A stretch of DNA of 64,000 nt from CAWAMR01 sp963783095 (GTDB lineage: Bacteria > Planctomycetota > Planctomycetia > Gemmatales > Gemmataceae), in the NCBI GenBank assembly GCA_963783095.1, contig CAWAMR010000002.1, forward strand, positions 496,001 through 560,000, read 5' to 3'. The position numbers and the translations under genes were made by a program. A model generated the notes under the pieces. That model did no database searches and was not told the DNA's origin. It saw only the letters and a list, made by a program, of their open reading frames with translations. Below, in pieces: positions 18,660-28,019 of the stretch. Position 1 is the stretch's first letter; each line of letters begins with the position of its first letter.

Positions 18660-19677
18660 ATGAATCGCATTTTCGGTGTGTTGACTTTGCTGACGGTGAT
18701 TTTCGGTTTGCAATGCGCGCTGGACATCAAGTACGCCACCCGTTGGAGCGTTCTCAAGGAGGTGTTCAATCAACAGGCGTTGTTCGCGGTGCTGACGTTC
18801 GGGGCCGGCATCCTGATCCTCTCGGGGGGACTCGATCTTTCGATCGGTTCCGTTGTGGCCCTGGCCGGGGTTGGCTTCAGCGTATTGATGCGCAGCGGCG
18901 TTCCTCCCGTTGCCGCGATGCTGATCGTGCTGGCAGGAGGGACATCGATCGGCTCGCTGCACGGCCTGCTGGTTACCCGGCTCAAATTGCAGGCATTCCT
19001 GGTAACCTTGTGCGGGTTGTTCATGTATCGCGGGCTGGCGCGCGTGCTAGCACCCTCAACCGAACGTCCGGGAATTCAAAGCGCGGTGGAAACCAGGCCC
19101 GAATTCGCCGGTCAACTCGAACGCGCTGGGCAAGCTCCTCACGGGGCATGGTGTCGACCGCGTCTTCGGTTTTCCGATGATGGTCGTGGTTGTCCTGATT
19201 CTGGCAATGCTACTGGCACTCGTTTTGCACGGCAGTGTTTTCGGCCGATACTGGTACGCGATCGGCCGAAACGAGCAGGCCGCTCGCTACGCCGGCATCA
19301 ACACCGATCGGCAACGAATGTGGGTGTACATGCTCTGTTCGGCTCTGGCCTCACTGGGCGGTATTCTGACTTTTCTGGAAGAAGGAAGTATCACACCGGA
19401 GTCAACTGGGGTAGGCTGGGAACTTTACGCAATCACCGGAGCAGTACTGGGAGGCTGCACGCTGCGCGGCGGCGAGGGTACTATCCCGGGAATGATATTG
19501 GGGGCAGCGGTACTGCCGCTATTACAGAATCTGATCAACCTGGTGGGAAATATCCCGGAAGTGCGCGCGATCATCCCGAAGATCGACCCGGTGATTCCGA
19601 TACTGATCGGGCTAACATTGTTGGCAGGTACGGTCGCTGACGAGTTTTTCCGTAGAAAATCACAGACGCGCAAATAA
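18660..19677 (+). CDS. Sugar ABC transporter permease, RbsC-like (frameshifted)
   Basis: The N-terminal half has the family motif LILSGGLDLSIGSVVALAGV and several membrane helices. The C-terminal half has YAIGRNEQAARYAGINTDR (the EAA-type cytoplasmic loop) and VLGGCTLRGGEGTIPGMILG. These lie in frames one base apart, and the shift is near 19107-19117. One base removed gives 338 residues, normal for RbsC. It is 19 bp downstream of the ATPase gene. The spacer GGGATGAGGGTTGAGGTGAGG is itself repetitive and starts at the ATPase stop codon. Confidence 0.88.
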
Positions 19678-19730
19678 ATATGAATCGGTACGGATGTTGT
19701 CGTGTTGTTTGTGAATTTTGGAGATTGATT

Positions 19731-20824
19731 GTGAGACGATGCCTTGTCGAGAAGCTTGCCTGTCCGGAGTGTCGCGGTGACATCGAGATTGCCGAAGTCA
19801 GCAAAGAAAATGACATCCGCATCCTGGAAGGGGTATTGCGATGCCGGGACTGCGCGAAACGGTATCCCATCGAAAAAGGCGTCCCCAGACTCGTCAAAGC
19901 CACGGAAGATGTCGCTGAAGTCGGCCGGCGGTTTTCTTTCCAATGGCTGTCGCGCTGGAACGGCAAGTTCGAGGGCGAACGCTGTTACGGCTTCGACGAT
20001 GACATCTACATTGGCTGGGTGAAGGAGCAGCTCGAATGCCGGCGCAAACCGGAACCGGGCGATTGGCTGCTGGACGCAGGCTGCGGCAGCGGCGAAAAAG
20101 CGCAGCGTGCTCGCTCGCAAATGCCCGAAGCAAAATGTGGTTGGGCTGGATCTGGGCGTTGAAGCGCTGGAAAAAGCCACCGAGAAATTCGGTTCGATGC
20201 CAAACCTGGACTATGTTCAGGGCAACATCATGGAGCCGCCCTTCAAGGATCGACAATTCGATGCCGGATTGAGCATCGGGCATGCTACATCACACCAACG
20301 ACACCCGGCAAGCGTTCGCCAAGTTCCGCCGGATGCTCAAAGACGAGACGACGTGCGTGATCTGGATTTATCCCAGCTACAGCGAGGGGCCGGAATGGCA
20401 ACTGCCCTACGTGGCGCGCGACCTGTTGACATTTCGGCAAGGATACCGGATGCCCACGGGGTTTCTGCGCACGATCGCCCATATGATCGTCATCGGCTTT
20501 TACCCGCTGGTGCAACTGTTCTTCTGGCACAACTATCGGCGCATGGGCAGGGATCTGCCGTTTTTTCGCATCAGCAGCATGAGCATGAAAGAACGCTACG
20601 CCGCGCAGGTGTTTCATACCTTCGATACGCTGCTGCCGCGCTATCAGTGGCGTCACCCGTGCAAGGAGGTCAAGAGTTGGTTTCCCGAAGAGGGTCTTGA
20701 CCCTGTACAGCACATCCACAGCTTTTATACGGCGAGCAGCGTGCCCATTCGCGCTGCCTCAGAACACGTTAATGGGAAATTGAACGGCGTGAGCAAGGCA
20801 AGCCCGGTTCCTTGCACAGTCTGA
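19731..20824 (+). CDS. SAM-dependent methyltransferase with Trm112-like zinc finger (frameshifted)
   Basis: GTG 19731 has GGAG 8 bp upstream and gives VRRCLVEKLACPEC, a better start than ATG 19680. Residues 1-50 are a Trm112-like zinc ribbon (CPEC...CRDCAKRYPIEKGVPRL). The class I methyltransferase motif I is WLLDAGCGSGEKA. Motif II lies in VVGLDLGVEALEKA, followed by HHTNDTRQAFAKFRRMLK. The frame shifts near 20115 and again near 20278. The whole is two bases over a multiple of three. The acceptor is unknown. Such proteins often modify small molecules or lipids. Confidence 0.78.
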
Positions 20825-20839
20825 AACCGTTTGAATAGT

Positions 20840-21395
20840 TCACTTGAAGGCCTTGATCCAGTCGATGAAGCCCTGGTAATGGGCATCCACCGTCGCTGCC
20901 GGGCCGCTCAGACGGATCAAATAGTTACCGTTGTCGTTGCTGAAAATGACCAAGACGACTCGTGAGTTGGGTCGAACCTCGGTTTTTGCCGCCGGATCGA
21001 AGGGTCGATCCTTGTAGAGCCAGGTCGCACGAACGTCCTGTACCGCAACCTTGGTTTTGCCGACTTTGAACATTTCTTCCTTGGTAACATCATCGAGGCT
21101 CTTGCCGTCGGGGGCCTCGAACATTGTCTCCTTGTAGCGTGCGAAGTTCTCTTTCACCGTCTTGGTCAGATTCGGGAAAATGAAAATCTCTGCATCTCTG
21201 GCACCTTTCGCACCCGCCAGACGAAACTGATGGGATCGCAATCGATTATTCGGCTTTTCCGATTTCCAATCCGCCGGGGCTATGGACTTCAAGTTGTCCA
21301 GTTCAACGGTTATTGCCTTCTTTTCCTGCGCCGGCAGGGAGAAGGCTCAAACCAAGCCAGAGGCCAAGTACCGGCAATAGTCTGGGAGAGTTCAT
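20840..21395 (-). CDS. Small secreted protein, unknown (frameshifted)
   Basis: ATG at 21395 opens a signal peptide (MNSPRLLPVLGLWLGLSLLP). A frame change near 21350 leads into QEKKAITVELDNLKSIAPAD, which continues to the end. The mature domain of about 155 residues has AEIFIFPNLTKTVKENFARY and VVLVIFSNDNGNYLIRLSGP. I recognise it as a recurrent planctomycete secreted protein without known function. It is convergent with the methyltransferase gene. Confidence 0.65.
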
Positions 21396-21486
21396 CGATT
21401 ACTCCATCTAGTTCCAGGTTCCAAGTTATTCTCTATTCGTTATATTTGATTTACAAAAAAGCCGTTATACTTGTCGCGGTCTGAAA

Positions 21487-21709
21487 TGAGACAATATCGC
21501 GCGAATGGATAGTCTCATCGTTTGCCGCTCCGCGGCGAACGTCTTCTCTTGCCGCTCCGCGGCGTTAGGCTACCACCGTCAGAAGGCTTTGCACCTGAAC
21601 GATAAGTTCGTGACTGAGGCAGGTTTGGCCGCGGAGCGGCAAGACAAAGACGTTCGCCGCGGAGCGGCAAACGATGAGGGTCGTACTCGTTGCCAATTGT
21701 GTTGTTTCA
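21487..21709. mobile_element. MITE-like inverted-repeat element, copy 2
   Basis: Same size (223 bp), related ends and the same inner arms (GTTTGCCGCTCCGCGGCGAA, TTGCCGCTCCGCGG) as 391-613. The central 40 bp differ between the copies. Confidence 0.6.
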
Positions 21710-21736
21710 GACCGATTGCAATATAAAAAGTAGCTC

Positions 21737-23121
21737 ATGCTAATCCTGCTCAATGCCGTTGGTCTGACTCCACGGTTATTGCCGTTCGCTCCGCGCTCTC
21801 GGCCCTGGCTCAAAGAGGTTGGAGCGTGCCGCTCGGCGATGTCATTCCCGCGGTCACCTGCACGGCCCAGGCAACCCTTCTGACCGGACAACTCCGCTTC
21901 TCGAACACGGCATCGTCGGCAACGGCTGGCTGTTCCGCGAACGGGCGAGGTGCGCTTCTGGCAACAATCGAATCGGCTCATGCAGGCCGAGCCGCTTTAC
22001 GTCACCGCGACGAAGCGGGCTGGCGCGACGGAGCAAATCGTTTCGCTGCGCCAAGCTGTTCTGGTGGTTCAACCAGGGTGCTGCGGTCGACTTCAGCGTC
22101 ACGCCCAAGCCCCATTACGGGCCGACGGCAACAAGGTATTCGGCATCACCGGCTCGCCCGATGTTCTTGTCCGAGCAACTGGAGAGCAAGCTGGGCACGT
22201 TCCCGTTCTTCACCTTCTGGGGGCCGGGGGCCGGGCTGCCTTGCACCCAGTGGATCGCGCGCTGTGCCGCCGAGGTATTGCAAGGAACACCGGCCTGATT
22301 TGATCGCTGGTTTACTTGCCGCACCTCGACTATGAGCCGCAACGGTTCGGCCCCCAGGGTGCGACATGGCCAGGCTGGTGCGGGAACTCGACGACGCCTG
22401 CGCGCCGCTGCTGGATGCTGCGACCACTCTGGGCGCTCGGGTGTGGGTGGTCAGCGAGTATGGTCATTGTCAGGTGAATCGTCCGGTCTACCTGAACCGT
22501 GCCTTGCGCGATGCCGGATTTTTGAACGTTCGCACAGGCCCGTTCGGCGAGACAACTCGAAACCTTCACCAGCCGGGCATTCGCCGTTTGCGATCATCAG
22601 GTGGCCCATGTCTACGTTGCGCGATGCCGGGACATTGCTCGCGTCGCGAGACATACTGGCTGCCTTGCCGGGCGTGGCGCGCGTGTTCGTGGGCGAGGAG
22701 CGTGCCGAGATCGGCCTGGATCATCAGCGCTCGGGCGAACTGATTGCGCTTATCGACTCCGGATGCCTGGTTCGCGTATCCATTCTGGCTGGACGACGCA
22801 CTGGCCCCGGACTATGCCCGCGCGGTGGCGATTCACCGCAAGCCGGGTTACGACCCATGCGAATTGTTTTTCGATCCGAAGCTATGGTTTGCAAAACTGC
22901 GAATGGGTTACAAGCTCCTCCGCAAGAAACTGGGCTTCCGGATGATTATGGATGTGATTCCGCTGGATGCTTCGCTGGTACGCGGGAGTCATGGGATACC
23001 ATCGGCAGATGCGCAGGATGGGCCGCTACTGATCGGAAACGGGCCACGACCCACGGAGGCGGTGTTACCGATGACCGCGGTAAGGGATTATGTACTTGGA
23101 GCAATGGGGCTGGGAGAGTAA
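21737..23121 (+). pseudogene. AlkP-superfamily nucleotide pyrophosphatase/phosphodiesterase, many frameshifts
   Basis: Pieces in all three frames line up as one protein: MLILLNAVGLTPRLLP, then VPLGDVIPAVTCTAQATLLT (the Thr nucleophile region of type I phosphodiesterases), EHGIVGNGWLFRE, NQGAAVDFSVTPKPHYG, YLPHLDYEPQRFG (metal-binding Asp), VWVVSEYGHCQV and FAVCDHQVAHVYV. The intact C-terminus is WFAYPFWLDDALAPDYARAV to VLGAMGLGE. At least seven frame changes occur in 1.4 kb, far denser than in most neighbours. It is either a real pseudogene or a badly assembled stretch. The family hydrolyses nucleotide or lipid phosphodiesters. Confidence 0.65.
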
Positions 23122-23161
23122 GATCGTAGACTTTGAAATACGTGCCGAGACTTCGTGACCG

Positions 23162-24046
23162 ATGAAAATCTCTTTTCTGTTCTGGAATCTTCGAGGCGGC
23201 GAAAGAAAAGACCTGTTAATCAGTTTACGCCGATTTGCTCAACGAAACATCGATATCTTTGTATTCGCGGAAGGACCAATCGACCCGACCATTACGCTCA
23301 ACGCTCTCAATGGCGCAGACGGCAATTACATTCATGCAACAAGCCAGAATCAGCGCGTATTGTTCTTTTCTCTTCCGAAGATATCTTGGATCGATCGATT
23401 TGTCGACCCGATTGGCAATCGAATTACCGCTCAGGAATTTCAGGTTACGGATGGCGTTCGTGCAGTCACCCAACGCATATTACTGGTAGGTGCTCATCTC
23501 AAATCGCCGCAATCGATTCCTAATCCATCGGGACGAGCTGCTTGGGCTCGGGAAGTTGCTTCGGACATTCGGCTGTTGGAAAGAGATGTTCAGCACGAGC
23601 GTACAATACTGGTGGGCGATCTCAATATGAATCCGTTTGATGGGGGCTTGATTGAGGTCGATGCACTGCATGCGGTTATGACAAGAAAACTCGCCGTTTC
23701 GGTCCAAAATTTGGAATCACGAAGCGGTCGAACGCCGTTTTACAATCCGATGTGGTCATGTTTTGGAGATTGCCCGACGCACGCGATTGCCGCTAATCCA
23801 AGCGCCAGCCGACCGGCGGGAACCTTTTTCTTTTACAAGACGGACGATCTGGTAAATCACTTCTGGAACATGTACGATCAAGTCTTGCTTCGTCCGTTGC
23901 TGATGGATAGTCTCGTGGCTCTTGAGATTTTAGCTTCGGATGGGCAGGAAAGTCTTGTTACCGACGAAGGAAGACCGCGTGGGAGAATCTTCACCGATCA
24001 TCTTCCGATTTACTTTGAACTTGACCTGCACATCGAAAGGCGTTGA
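23162..24046 (+). CDS. Endonuclease/exonuclease/phosphatase (EEP) family protein
   Basis: 294 residues. The family residues are all visible: Asn in FLFWNLRGG (near 9), Glu in DIFVFAEGP (near 37), Asp/Asn in ILVGDLNMNPFDG (near 158), and Asp-His in FTDHLPIYFELD at the C-terminus. These coordinate metal and activate water for phosphodiester cleavage in DNase I-like enzymes. No signal peptide, so cytoplasmic. It is followed 2 bp later by a gene of unknown function and the two look translationally coupled. The GC content is lower than that of the genes before it. Confidence 0.85.
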   Translation: MKISFLFWNLRGGERKDLLISLRRFAQRNIDIFVFAEGPIDPTITLNALNGADGNYIHATSQNQRVLFFSLPKISWIDRFVDPIGNRITAQEFQVTDGVRAVTQRILLVGAHLKSPQSIPNPSGRAAWAREVASDIRLLERDVQHERTILVGDLNMNPFDGGLIEVDALHAVMTRKLAVSVQNLESRSGRTPFYNPMWSCFGDCPTHAIAANPSASRPAGTFFFYKTDDLVNHFWNMYDQVLLRPLLMDSLVALEILASDGQESLVTDEGRPRGRIFTDHLPIYFELDLHIERR

Positions 24047-24048
24047 CG

Positions 24049-24516
24049 ATGACCTCCGAAATTCCGGATTTGTGGGACAACAGCATTACGATCGATGTCC
24101 TCACTCCTGCCACCATTCTCAATTACCAAGTTGAAAAACTGAAGCAAAAAACCAAAGGGATTCTCGTCGGGGAATTGACCCATACCGAGACCGACTCCGT
24201 TACGACGCTTTCGCTTGATTTGCTTGCTCCCCGAGCCGACAGCCAGAGGCTCAGGATTCTCCAGGTCAAGTACAAGACTCAAGAAGTCTATCCGGTTGCT
24301 ATTGCGGGTGCCGGGCTCAACGAAATGCAAAAAAAACTGGATATGCCTCTGGAGCTAACCTTTTCGGACGCGCCAGCGAGTTTTCAGACCATTGCTTACA
24401 CTGAGGAAGAATTCATTGACGCGATTGCTATTGTGCTGAAATCCGGCATCATTCGCGCTAAAATGCAATCGTTAATTGCAAAAAGTAACGAAGTGAAAAC
24501 GCAACCCGTTGGGTAG
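24049..24516 (+). CDS. Unknown protein paired with the EEP nuclease
   Basis: 155 residues from ATG 24049, two bases after the nuclease stop codon. No signal peptide or membrane segment. Mixed alpha/beta composition, with STITIDVLTP-like strands near the N-terminus, ILQVKYKTQEVYPVAIAGAG in the middle, and a helical C-terminus (EEFIDAIAIVLKSGIIRAKM). I do not recognise the family. Its tight coupling suggests a partner, inhibitor or specificity factor for the nuclease. Confidence 0.6.
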   Translation: MTSEIPDLWDNSITIDVLTPATILNYQVEKLKQKTKGILVGELTHTETDSVTTLSLDLLAPRADSQRLRILQVKYKTQEVYPVAIAGAGLNEMQKKLDMPLELTFSDAPASFQTIAYTEEEFIDAIAIVLKSGIIRAKMQSLIAKSNEVKTQPVG

Positions 24517-24768
24517 AAAATCGACCGATTCCCCGAGACTTCTCGCTGAAGGCGACTGCGACGTTTGACTCTGACAGAGCCTAAAGCAAGGAATAGGGCT
24601 TTCTCTTCGCTAACGCTTCAGGCTCTGTCTGAGTCTACTCGCTCCGGGTGGTAACGCACGTCAGGGACGCTCCGCGTCGCGTTCCCTGTACAGATCATTC
24701 CTCATTTCTTGCTCGACGAACATGATATTTTTGCGGCATGCAAGGATTTGAGCGGAGCGTCGAGTCTT
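24517..24768. other. Intergenic region with short inverted repeats
   Basis: Contains an inverted repeat GACTCTGACAGAGCCTAAAGC / GCTTCAGGCTCTGTCTGAGTC at about 24569-24639. The upstream end-like sequence GAGACTTCTCGCTGAAGGCGAC (24534) resembles the terminal repeat of the element at 28787-29009. No gene seen. Confidence 0.5.
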
Positions 24769-25080
24769 TCCCCTCTCCCCTGTACTCAGGGGAGAGGGGA
24801 AAGAGCCTGCCACCATGAATGAAGCATCCAGGCAGGCTGAAGGTTGACTCACTAACCCTCCTCCCCTGAGTACAGGGGCATCAGTTTAGCCAAAGGCGAG
24901 CGTCGAGGCGTAAGCTCGACGTGGACTGACACCACTCGTGCGCTTATTTTTCACCGGTAACCCAACCGCTGGATGGTGACTGTCCACGTCGAGCTTACGC
25001 CTCGACGCTCGCCTTTGGCTAAACAGGTACGTACAGGGGAGAGGGAATTAGCGCTTGCTTGTTTTCCTTTCTGCTTGTGG
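24769..25080. repeat. CCCTCCCCTGTACT-family inverted repeat, copy split by an insertion
   Basis: Arms CCCCTCTCCCCTGTACTCAG and TCCCCTGAGTACAGGGG enclose CCTGCCACCAT and GGCTGAAGGTTGACT. The right flank resumes after the insertion as GTACAGGGGAGAGGGAATTAGCG. Compared with 8058-8215, the sequence is continuous except for 24879-25030. Confidence 0.75.
24879..25030. mobile_element. 152-bp MITE-like insertion with 9-bp target duplication
   Basis: Perfect 43-bp inverted arms at 24884-24926 and 24982-25024 (outer GTTTAGCCAAAGGCGAGCG, inner CTCGACGTGGAC) are separated by 55 bp. The element is flanked by GTACAGGGG at 24870-24878 and 25031-25039, a direct 9-bp duplication. The homologous repeat at 8058-8215 has one GTACAGGGG and no insert, so it serves as an empty site. 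No coding capacity, so an unlinked transposase must have moved it. Confidence 0.85.
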
Positions 25081-25122
25081 GTAATATTCAGCCCGAATTC
25101 CTCAAGCTCCGAGGATTTCTTC

Positions 25123-26811
25123 ATGAGTTTGCGCGTCAATTGCCCGCATTGCGGTGTGTTTCTCGTTCTCAACAATCCGCCTCCGAAGCCGTCAACTGGT
25201 CCATGTCTCAATTGTGGTCAGCCGGTTCTTGTCATACCACCCCATCATTCGCGGTCTCTCAAGTGGGCGGAGCCGGTAGATGATCGTCCGAAACGGGGAA
25301 AAACTTCACGTGCTTCCTGGCCCGCTTTCGCTCCGCAATGGATTCCCGCGGGTCCGCCTCCCAAGCGTCCCCTTCGACGAGCCCCGATTGTGGGCGGTTT
25401 GTCGGTCACGATGACGACGGCAACTCTCATGTATTATCTGGTGAATTTATTGACCCCTCGTGCCTTTCTTTCCTCGTGGGGTCAGCGCGAAATCCTGGGG
25501 ATGAACCTTGCCGCGCTTGGTTGGATCGCGGCTCTGTTCATCGCTTTGGTGCTCGGCAGCCACTTCACGGCCGCGTTTGCCGATGATCGAAAGATCCGAC
25601 ACTCGGTCCAGATGCTTTTCTACTACCTGGCTCTGATGATCGGAGGAGCTATCGGTTTGAGCATTTCTTTAGCCCTCGTCGGCCCGGCAGCGAGAGAATT
25701 CTATCTCTCCCAGATCGATTTAAGCGTCAAGAATCTCGCCATGTGGGTGCCCGCATTCATGATACTGGCCACGACGGCGGTCCTCGTGGGCGGATGGTCC
25801 GAGCAAATGATGACGAGTATGGCTCGTTGGTTGCACGGTCGAGTGAAGGAAATCTACAAGACCGCTGCAGGGAAACGAATCGTAGCGCAGGGGCCGTGGC
25901 GTTACCCGACGTTGGCCGGGTTGTGGTGGCTGATCGGATCGGGATTTTTGCTGACCTGCTGGGTTCCGATCGTTTCGGCGGGCCGAGTCCTGGACGCAAT
26001 TGGATACATCGTTCTCTGGCGCGCCTGTTGGGTCATGGCACGCAGACGCTCCGCACCATATGCAATGGAGGCAATCGACGATGCCGAAGACCCGCCGATC
26101 GTCTTTCTCCGATCTTTTCGTCACGATGGTCGTCGTGTCGGCGAGGGCTGGTGGTATGACTACACGCGCGGTTTCCTGGTTTTGTTCACCCCGACCCCGG
26201 AAGAACGCCTGGCGAGGTCCATCAAAAAGTTCGGCCCCTTCGTGGCCGTCGGCAAGCCGGGCGAAGACCTGCCCGAAAGCGGAGCAGCCCGGATGTATGT
26301 CGGCGACGCCGACTGGCAGGCGGTGGTAGCCGACCTGCTTCGGAAACGCCAGTCGATCGCGTTTCTCCAGGCCGGCGAGACGCAAGGGTTGCGCTGGGAA
26401 TTGACCCGAATCGGTCAGGAGCTGCATGCCGAACAGGTGATACTCTTCATCCCTTTCGGGATTTGGTTTGGAAGGCGAAAGCGCGATGAGCTTTACAACG
26501 AGTTCCGGATTTGGGCCGAAGAATGTCTTCCGACTCGTTTACCCGAAGAGATTGGGAAAGCTCGCTTCATCTACTTCACTACGGTCGGCTTGGGCTGGAG
26601 GGCCCATTTGCTGATGCGCAAAGGAAAGATCGTTGCTCGACACCCCCTCTGGCCGGTTCTCGAATCTCTCCAGAAAACCAAGTCGATCTGGCCCGGAAGC
26701 GGGACCATTCTCGAGAAAATCGTGGCGACAACTTTCGGGACGGTCCTTGTCATCACGATTATTGCAGTTATCCTTGCCGTCGTCGCCGTGACATGGTTGG
26801 CCTTACATTAG
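25123..26811 (+). CDS. Multi-pass membrane protein with N-terminal zinc ribbon and a conserved cytoplasmic domain
   Basis: Start ATG 25123 (MSLRVNCPHCG) after CCGAGGATTTC. Residues 7-35 form a zinc ribbon (CPHCG ... CLNCG). About five membrane helices follow between residues 85 and 310. Then comes a soluble domain of about 200 residues with PPIVFLRSFRHDGRR, FGPFVAVGKPGEDLPESGAA, RMYVGDADWQAVVADLL and QGLRWELTRIG. One C-terminal membrane helix ends the 562-residue protein. The soluble domain has the look of a Rossmann-like (possibly TIR-related) fold found in other planctomycete and cyanobacterial membrane proteins, but I cannot assign an activity. Its stop codon overlaps that of the next, convergent gene. 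Confidence 0.6.
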   Translation: MSLRVNCPHCGVFLVLNNPPPKPSTGPCLNCGQPVLVIPPHHSRSLKWAEPVDDRPKRGKTSRASWPAFAPQWIPAGPPPKRPLRRAPIVGGLSVTMTTATLMYYLVNLLTPRAFLSSWGQREILGMNLAALGWIAALFIALVLGSHFTAAFADDRKIRHSVQMLFYYLALMIGGAIGLSISLALVGPAAREFYLSQIDLSVKNLAMWVPAFMILATTAVLVGGWSEQMMTSMARWLHGRVKEIYKTAAGKRIVAQGPWRYPTLAGLWWLIGSGFLLTCWVPIVSAGRVLDAIGYIVLWRACWVMARRRSAPYAMEAIDDAEDPPIVFLRSFRHDGRRVGEGWWYDYTRGFLVLFTPTPEERLARSIKKFGPFVAVGKPGEDLPESGAARMYVGDADWQAVVADLLRKRQSIAFLQAGETQGLRWELTRIGQELHAEQVILFIPFGIWFGRRKRDELYNEFRIWAEECLPTRLPEEIGKARFIYFTTVGLGWRAHLLMRKGKIVARHPLWPVLESLQKTKSIWPGSGTILEKIVATTFGTVLVITIIAVILAVVAVTWLALH

Positions 26812-28019
26812 ATTTTGAATATCTCGCGCACGTTATCGCGCAGGAGACGCTTGCCCAGCTCGACCGCCTGCGTCTCGGTGAATCGACCCGGTACCACGAA
26901 TTCATCGGCCAGTACTTGGGCCAGCACTCGCCGATACATGCCGAACTTCGGCAGCACAAACTCCAACTTGTACGCATCGCTGTAGTAACCGATCTGCTTG
27001 GTTTTCGGCACTGCTTGCAGTCTGGCTCGCAAGTCGGCGGCAATGTAGGCGGGCACGTTGCTGTACCACCAGTGTCCGCTGGTAACCACATTCGGGAAGA
27101 TCCAGGCATGGCTCACCAGTTCCTGATTCATTCCCGACGACAGTACCGAAATCGGAAACGTCACTTCTGGAAAAGCGTTGAAGAGTTCCCGATATTGCAA
27201 CAGCGAACCGCGATGATCGAAGAGATCCTGGCCTTGATAGACCCCGCGCTCGTAGACCTTGCGGTTGACGCCGATCATCAGATCGAAGGGAAGCATAAAT
27301 TCCCGGCAGCACTCGGCCAGCATCCAGAAAATCGCATTGCCGGGCTTTGCGCCGTCGGCGGCGCAGCGATGAAGTCCGGCGGCAATGAGATCGCACAGGC
27401 CCGCGCCCTGGTGCTTGACAAAGCGCTCGAACAATACCCGGATCGCTTTGCGCAACGTCGGCAAGTCGCCCGCATCAATACCCGTGACCTTGGCGAGCCG
27501 TTCTCTCACACCCGCTTCGCCGAAGCGAAACACCAGTGTATCGGTTCGCAAACAGGGAACGTACCGGGAAGTATCGAACCCGTCGAGAGGCTCGTCAAAC
27601 TCGTTGGTCAGGAATATCGCTTCGAGGTTGGTCTTCTTCCAGACTTGTTGTTCCCAGTCGGGCTGGGCAAAGATCTTTGCAGCTGCATCGAAGAGCGAAT
27701 CGGCATCCGAAGCCAGGATGCGCGTTTCCTGGAAACCGAGGAAAGCGCGAGCGATTTCGAGGAACCAGGCATACTGAGCAGTATTGTCGAAGCGATCCAT
27801 GTGACCAATGATGGCGCGGACCTGTTCGCGCGGATCGACGCCTTGCGCCAGCGGGGCCTGGCTCATACCGGCGGAGTGAGCCAGCTCGGTGTAATAGTGA
27901 TAACCGAGGATGTCCGCGAGACTGCGCGAAACCGGGGACATCGGCTCAATATGGGAATGCGGGTCGATCAGGGGAATGGCGCTGAGTGCACAGTTCAGAT
28001 CTTCGATGAGTTGATTCAT
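26808..28019 (-). CDS. Glucuronate isomerase-like metal-dependent hydrolase
   Basis: 403 residues. The N-terminal IPLIDPHSHIEP gives the HxH metal ligands of the amidohydrolase superfamily. ADILGYHYYTELAHSAGM, SDADSLFDAAAKIF, FLTNEFDEPLDGFD and VTSGHWWYSNVPAYI are typical of uronate isomerase (UxaC) relatives. It is shorter than UxaC (about 470), so a related hydrolase or isomerase is possible. It would act in uronate or sugar-acid metabolism in the cytoplasm. Convergent with the upstream membrane protein with a 4-bp overlap of stop codons. Confidence 0.75.
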   Translation of the reverse strand: MNQLIEDLNCALSAIPLIDPHSHIEPMSPVSRSLADILGYHYYTELAHSAGMSQAPLAQGVDPREQVRAIIGHMDRFDNTAQYAWFLEIARAFLGFQETRILASDADSLFDAAAKIFAQPDWEQQVWKKTNLEAIFLTNEFDEPLDGFDTSRYVPCLRTDTLVFRFGEAGVRERLAKVTGIDAGDLPTLRKAIRVLFERFVKHQGAGLCDLIAAGLHRCAADGAKPGNAIFWMLAECCREFMLPFDLMIGVNRKVYERGVYQGQDLFDHRGSLLQYRELFNAFPEVTFPISVLSSGMNQELVSHAWIFPNVVTSGHWWYSNVPAYIAADLRARLQAVPKTKQIGYYSDAYKLEFVLPKFGMYRRVLAQVLADEFVVPGRFTETQAVELGKRLLRDNVREIFKI

